Part shown: piece after piece, positions 5,237-5,882 of the stretch
Numbering within the stretch: position 1 is the stretch's first letter
Layout of the letters: each line of letters starts with the position of its first letter
Assembly: GCA_034436045.1 (NCBI GenBank)
Contig: DAOTVZ010000328.1
Coordinates: 1-5,882, forward strand
DNA length: 5,882 bases
Reading direction: 5' to 3'
Source: H111-94 sp034436045
GTDB taxonomy: Bacteria; Chloroflexota; Ktedonobacteria; Ktedonobacterales; Ktedonobacteraceae
Notes under the pieces: model-generated
Told to the model about the DNA's origin: nothing
The model's database searches: none
Seen by the model: only the letters and a program-made list of their open reading frames with translations
Translations under genes and position numbers: made by a program

Positions 5237-5882
5237 ATGGAAGAAACAACTGGGCCGGATTTTCAACGGCTTTTTACCGGCTTGCTTGAAGCGATACCAC
5301 TGCCCGTACTGGTCGTGGATCGTGATCTCCTGCTCCGCTATTCAAACAAGCAAGCGCGGTACCTCTTTAACCAGCGTCTTCTCACCCCAGCGACTCCTTT
5401 AGCCCAGATTCTGAATGAGGCCCCCCTGATACAACTGGTGGAAAAAAGCGTTACCACCGATGCAACGCAAAGCACGCAGTATAGTCATGACCACGATGAT
5501 TTATCCTGGCGCGTCACAGTGGCACCCCTGGCCCCGCAGGCCGCACAAAATGAGCATAGCGAATTTTTTGCCATTACGATTGAAGATATGGCAGTAGTCC
5601 AGCATGCGGAACGGGTACGGCGCGATTTTATTGCCAATATTTCACACGAGTTGCGCACCCCACTCACCTCTGTGCGTCTGCTGGCGGAGACGCTGGAGGA
5701 TGTCATCGAAACCGACCCGGAGAAGGCACAGGAGTTCGTCGAGAAGATCGAGATCGAGGTGCAATACCTGACCGATATGGTGACAGAACTGCTCGACCTC
5801 TCCCGCCTGGAGTCGGGACACGTGGTACTGACGATTGAGCCGGTGGAGGCGGAGCAACTGGTGCGCGAGGTGATGGCACGCA
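5237..5882 (+). CDS. PAS-HisKA sensor histidine kinase, PhoR-like (partial, 3' end outside window)
   Basis: An open frame of 215 codons runs from the ATG to the window end with no stop. Residues 1-17 form an amphipathic lead. Residues 18-118 form a PAS-like sensor (IPLPVLVVDRDLLLRYSNKQARYLF at 20-44 in overlapping parts, ending FFAITIEDM). The HisKA dimerisation and phosphoacceptor domain follows, with FIANISHELRTPLTSVRLL (131-149) and phosphorylated His137, then the second helix ending LLDLSRLESG (185-194). The ATP-binding HATPase domain should lie beyond the edge. The H-box and RLESG run resemble PhoR/ResE-type kinases. Unlike classical PhoR it shows no N-terminal membrane helix, so it is probably cytoplasmic. 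The start is supported by GAGG (5225-5228) eight bases upstream. Its response regulator is not in the window. Confidence 0.95.
   Translation, partial: MEETTGPDFQRLFTGLLEAIPLPVLVVDRDLLLRYSNKQARYLFNQRLLTPATPLAQILNEAPLIQLVEKSVTTDATQSTQYSHDHDDLSWRVTVAPLAPQAAQNEHSEFFAITIEDMAVVQHAERVRRDFIANISHELRTPLTSVRLLAETLEDVIETDPEKAQEFVEKIEIEVQYLTDMVTELLDLSRLESGHVVLTIEPVEAEQLVREVMAR

Noticed and set aside
5095..5289. Plus-strand open frame of 64 codons from a TTG
   Set aside because: It covers the kinase promoter and the kinase start, has no ribosome-binding site of its own, and its composition does not look protein-like.
1..5882. CRISPR arrays, insertion sequences and tandem repeats
   Set aside because: No regularly spaced direct repeats, terminal inverted repeats with a transposase, or rRNA-like segments were seen.

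Overview
This 5.9 kb window comes from a bacterial chromosome. The mix of small proteins (a DUF3467-like protein, a HicB/HicA-like pair and an 85-residue alpha-helical protein), consensus sigma-70-type promoters, CCA-encoding tRNA genes, mid-range GC and a PAS/HisKA kinase of PhoR type suggests a soil Chloroflexota of the Ktedonobacteria kind. That placement rests on recalled protein style, not on a search, and is tentative.

Layout. (1) Positions 1-413, minus strand: an 81-residue uncharacterised protein and, at the left edge, the likely first codons of a second gene that leaves the window. (2) 556-1660, plus strand: a compact three-gene operon with its own promoter, encoding a DUF3467-like protein, a HicB-like (antitoxin-type) protein and a HicA-like (toxin-type) protein. 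The two downstream junctions are tightly coupled. A perfect 20-bp inverted repeat ends the operon and also serves as terminator for the converging tRNA-Lys(CTT) gene. (3) 1897-4005, plus strand: two Gfo/Idh/MocA-family NAD(P)-dependent oxidoreductases in one operon, the second canonical and the first with altered signature motifs. (4) 4013-4495, minus strand: a cupin-fold protein converging on the oxidoreductases with only seven bases between stop codons. (5) 4635-5098, plus strand: a consensus promoter, tRNA-Asn(GTT), a hairpin terminator, then an 85-residue small protein. (6) 5164 to the end: a promoter and the N-terminal two thirds or so of a soluble PAS-HisKA sensor histidine kinase, cut by the window edge.

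How the genes may work together. The oxidoreductase pair looks like a sugar, inositol or amino-sugar catabolic/interconversion unit, but nothing here fixes the substrate. The convergent cupin may or may not be related. The DUF3467/HicB-like/HicA-like operon is the most system-like part of the window: a candidate toxin-antitoxin module with an extra leading gene. It is clearly more AT-rich than the oxidoreductase operon (by hand count 20 of 60 G+C at 1141-1200 against 38 of 60 at 3661-3720), which fits separate acquisition. No CRISPR array, insertion sequence or rRNA was seen. No gene-free stretch exceeds about 300 bases once tRNAs are counted; the longest (414-632, 4496-4686, 5099-5236) hold the promoters listed.
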